From the NCBI GenBank assembly GCA_937910235.1, contig CALENB010000135.1, positions 1 through 50,433 on the forward strand: a stretch of DNA of 50,433 nucleotides, read 5' to 3'. The number at the start of each line of letters is the position of its first letter. The stretch's first letter is position 1. This stretch comes from an uncultured Myxococcales bacterium. GTDB taxonomy: Bacteria > Myxococcota_A > UBA9042. Shown piece after piece: positions 48,303 to 50,433 of this stretch. The notes under the pieces were generated by a model. The model did no database searches, was not told the origin of the DNA, and worked only from the letters and a program-made list of their open reading frames with translations. The position numbers and the translations under genes were made by a program.

Positions 48303-49798
48303 ACGCCGCCGTGTCCCCAGATCCCTTCGCAGCCGCGGAAGAGGCTGTCGGCCTCCTCAGGGCCCGTAGATCCGGCCTCGTAGCGCCCTGGCGGCGGCGC
48401 GTCGGGGGCGTCCCAGGCGGCGTGGATCGCGTCGCAGAATCGCCAGGCCGCTTCGGCCTCGTCGCCGCGAATGAACAGCGTCGGGTTACCCTCGATCGCG
48501 TCGAGCAGCAAGCGCTCGTAGGCCTCGGGTGAGCGCTCGTCAAAGACGTCCTTGTAGTCAAACCCCAGCGACGCCAACCGCATGACGTTGCCCGGCCCGG
48601 GTTGTTTGACCAAGAAGCGAATGCGGATGCCTTCGTCCGGCTGAATGCGCATCACCAGCTCGTTGGGCTGCATCGAGCAGAAGCTCCCCGCCAGCACCGA
48701 GGTCGTGGGCGCCGTGAAGAGATCCACGGGCGGCGCACGGAAGCGCAAGATGATCTCGGTGTAGCGTTTACGCAGGCTTTTGCCCGTCCGCAGCAGAAAG
48801 GGCACGCCGTTCCAGCGCCAGTTGTGGATCTGGGCGCGGATGGCCACAAACGTCTCGGTGGCGCTGTCTTCGGCCACGCCGGGGGCCTGCAAATAGCCCG
48901 GATTCTCCGACGGATCGACGTACTGCGCGCGCACGACGTCGCGCCAGACGTCCTCCGGGCTCGTGAACGGCACCAGCGCTCTGAGCACCTTGACCTTCTC
49001 GCTGCGCACCGCCTCCGGCGACATCGACGTCGGCGCCTCCATGGCGACCAGGGCGAGCAGCTGCATCAGGTGATTTTGCACCATGTCACGCAACGCGCCG
49101 GCGTGATCGTAGTAGCCGCCACGGTCCGCGACACCGACGGCTTCGCAAACGGAGATCTCCACCGAGTCGACGTGCGCACGGTTCCAGAGCGGCTCCCAGA
49201 TCGCGTTGGTGAAGCGGAAGGCCAGCAGGTTCTGCACGGACTCTTTGCCGAGATAGTGGTCGATTCGGTAGATCTGGTCCTCGCGCAGATGCCGACCCAG
49301 CACGATGTTGAGCCACTGCGCCGTCGCCAGATCGGTCCCAAACGGCTTCTCGATGACGACGCGACGCCAGCCCTCCGCGCGCAGCGGATCTGACGTCAGC
49401 ATGCCGATGTGCGCCAAGCGCTCCACCGTCGGCGCAAACAGGCGTGGCGCCAGCGCGAGGTAAAACAGCCGGCCACACGTCGCGGCGTGCTCGCCAGCCA
49501 GCTCGTCCAGATCGGCGGCCAGCTCCTCAATCGACGCTGGATCGTCCACGTCGGCCTGGGTGTAGAAGACGTTAGGCGCGAACGCATCCCACGCCGCGCG
49601 CTGGTCGTCGCTGAGCCACGTGGCCAGCTCGGCCCGCCAGGACTCCGAGGTCTTCGGGTGTCGCGCGACGCCGATGATCTGCACCGGCGTCTGAAACGCG
49701 CCGCGACTGGCGTTGTCGACGAGCGCGGGAATCAACTTGCGGGCGGTCAAGTCGCCAGAAGCACCGAAGATCACCACTTGCACGGGGTAGGTCGTCAT
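48299..49798 (-). CDS. zwf: Glucose-6-phosphate 1-dehydrogenase
   Basis: Zwf oxidises glucose 6-phosphate with NADP to start the pentose phosphate branch. The 499-residue protein has VVIFGASGDLTARKLIPALV (nucleotide-binding loop), VVIEKPFGTDLATAQWLN and the active-site RIDHYLGKESVQNLLAFRFTN with its catalytic His. The start is the ATG at 49798 (MTTYPVQ); the longer frame starts with GTG at 49834 and adds a Cys-rich leader without family support. It is the first gene of zwf-pgl-gnd. Confidence 0.95.
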   Translation of the reverse strand: MTTYPVQVVIFGASGDLTARKLIPALVDNASRGAFQTPVQIIGVARHPKTSESWRAELATWLSDDQRAAWDAFAPNVFYTQADVDDPASIEELAADLDELAGEHAATCGRLFYLALAPRLFAPTVERLAHIGMLTSDPLRAEGWRRVVIEKPFGTDLATAQWLNIVLGRHLREDQIYRIDHYLGKESVQNLLAFRFTNAIWEPLWNRAHVDSVEISVCEAVGVADRGGYYDHAGALRDMVQNHLMQLLALVAMEAPTSMSPEAVRSEKVKVLRALVPFTSPEDVWRDVVRAQYVDPSENPGYLQAPGVAEDSATETFVAIRAQIHNWRWNGVPFLLRTGKSLRKRYTEIILRFRAPPVDLFTAPTTSVLAGSFCSMQPNELVMRIQPDEGIRIRFLVKQPGPGNVMRLASLGFDYKDVFDERSPEAYERLLLDAIEGNPTLFIRGDEAEAAWRFCDAIHAAWDAPDAPPPGRYEAGSTGPEEADSLFRGCEGIWGHGGV

Positions 49799-49890
49799 GG
49801 CAGCCAGTGTAGCGCTGCGCCCGCAGCAATGCACACGCCGCAGCAGAGCCGATGCGCCAGTAGGCTAGCAGCGGTGCACCCGAGGTCGGG

Positions 49891-50433
49891 CTAAAAGCAG
49901 AAGCCGATGCTGAGCTCGCCGTCGATGCCGATTGGGATGAACGCGAGCAGCGCGTCAACGGCTTCGACGGCCTCCTTGGCGCTCGGGTCGGTGCTGTCCG
50001 TGGTGACGTTGTACTTCGCCCAGCCGAGGCCAAAGCGAAACGTGATGTTGATGCCCGGGCCGAACACCCAACGCTTGCCGAAGTTGGCCGTGAGCGAGAG
50101 CGCTGTGGTGCTGAGGTCGATGGCGCGGGTGCCAGCGCTGTCGGTGATGGTCGCCTCCGCAGAGCCGACGTTGTAGGCGCCCATCACCCCGACAAACCAG
50201 CTTCGTTGCGTGCCGTTGAAGTGAAGACGCCAGCCGAGCGCGACACCGCCGCTGGTCGACGTGTTGGCGTCGTTGGACGACGAGGAGAACTGCCCTTCGA
50301 CGATCAGACCGTGGTGCGGCGTCACCAGACGCTCAAAGTTGACGGAGTAGCTGCCGAACGCGACGCCAAGCGGGCTGAGGTTGACGCTGTTGGGCGCATA
50401 GAGCCGGCCGTCCAGCTGAGGGCCCGCCGGTGC
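49891..50433 (-). CDS. Outer-membrane beta-barrel protein, N-terminus beyond the window
   Basis: This minus-strand frame stays open to the right edge, so the gene is cut at its 5' end; 180 codons are visible. It has alternating polar and aromatic residues and paired strands such as GVALGWRLHF, SWFVGVMGAYNVG and NITFRFGLGWAKYNV. The protein ends ELSIGFCF, a C-terminal aromatic as in outer-membrane barrels. The frame continues upstream of the internal GTG at 50325 (GSYSVNFERLV), so that is not the start. I see no specific family. Confidence 0.72.
   Translation of the reverse strand, partial: APAGPQLDGRLYAPNSVNLSPLGVAFGSYSVNFERLVTPHHGLIVEGQFSSSSNDANTSTSGGVALGWRLHFNGTQRSWFVGVMGAYNVGSAEATITDSAGTRAIDLSTTALSLTANFGKRWVFGPGINITFRFGLGWAKYNVTTDSTDPSAKEAVEAVDALLAFIPIGIDGELSIGFCF

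Overview
The window is uniformly GC-rich and densely coded. It looks like chromosomal DNA of a deltaproteobacterial-type bacterium (Myxococcota or Bradymonadota-like). This is inferred from exported lipoproteins with long Asp/Ala/Thr linkers, RCC1-type and MORN-repeat exported proteins, a Cys-rich 'NPCTADTC' gene remnant, and GC-ending codons. No rRNA, CRISPR array or recognisable transposase or integrase gene was found. One tRNA gene is present.

Layout. (1) Positions 1-10627 hold envelope and signalling genes: a DUF350 membrane protein with an Arg/Ser-rich partner, an 18-19-unit MORN protein, a globin-coupled sensor with a degenerate GGDEF domain, a His/Asp-rich BNR-type lipoprotein, a low-complexity lipoprotein, a Cys-rich gene remnant and an RCC1-repeat lipoprotein. 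(2) Positions 10781-17205 (minus strand) are one overlapping molybdenum hydroxylase (xanthine dehydrogenase-like) operon: Mo subunit, 2Fe-2S subunit, a phytochelatin synthase-like protease, FAD subunit, XdhC and a MocA-like nucleotidyltransferase. (3) Positions 17206-18727 hold a REP-like palindrome pair and an arsR-arsM arsenic operon with an operator lying over the start codon. (4) Positions 18743-20581 encode a MuiA/DUF4139 protein. (5) Positions 20835-31429 form a compact nuoABCDHIJKLMN operon, an 11-subunit complex I without the NADH-oxidising nuoEFG module. (6) Positions 31585-39807 carry an eRF1-like small protein, a YXWGXW lipoprotein, an archaeal-type methionine adenosyltransferase followed by pcm, a GT4 glycosyltransferase, a B12-binding radical SAM protein and RecQ. 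(7) tRNA-Arg(UCG) at 39967 is followed by a hipB-hipA pair. The pair is bracketed by a 27-bp imperfect direct repeat of the tRNA 3' end (24/27 identical), so the 2.2-kb unit looks like a tRNA-targeted mini-island. (8) From 42308 to the right edge: a CPA2-type antiporter with TrkA domains, a GH13 lipoprotein, the oxidative pentose phosphate operon zwf-pgl-gnd, and the 3' end of an outer-membrane beta-barrel gene.

How the parts work together. The nuo genes give a proton-pumping quinone reductase whose electron-input module must come from elsewhere. zwf-pgl-gnd supplies NADPH and the GH13 lipoprotein may supply sugars. The archaeal-type MAT makes SAM, which Pcm, ArsM and the radical SAM enzyme all use. 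ArsRM and the phytochelatin synthase-like protein place two thiol/metal(loid)-linked functions side by side. Several genes carry in-frame minisatellites (12, 15 or 18 bp) that encode disordered linkers.
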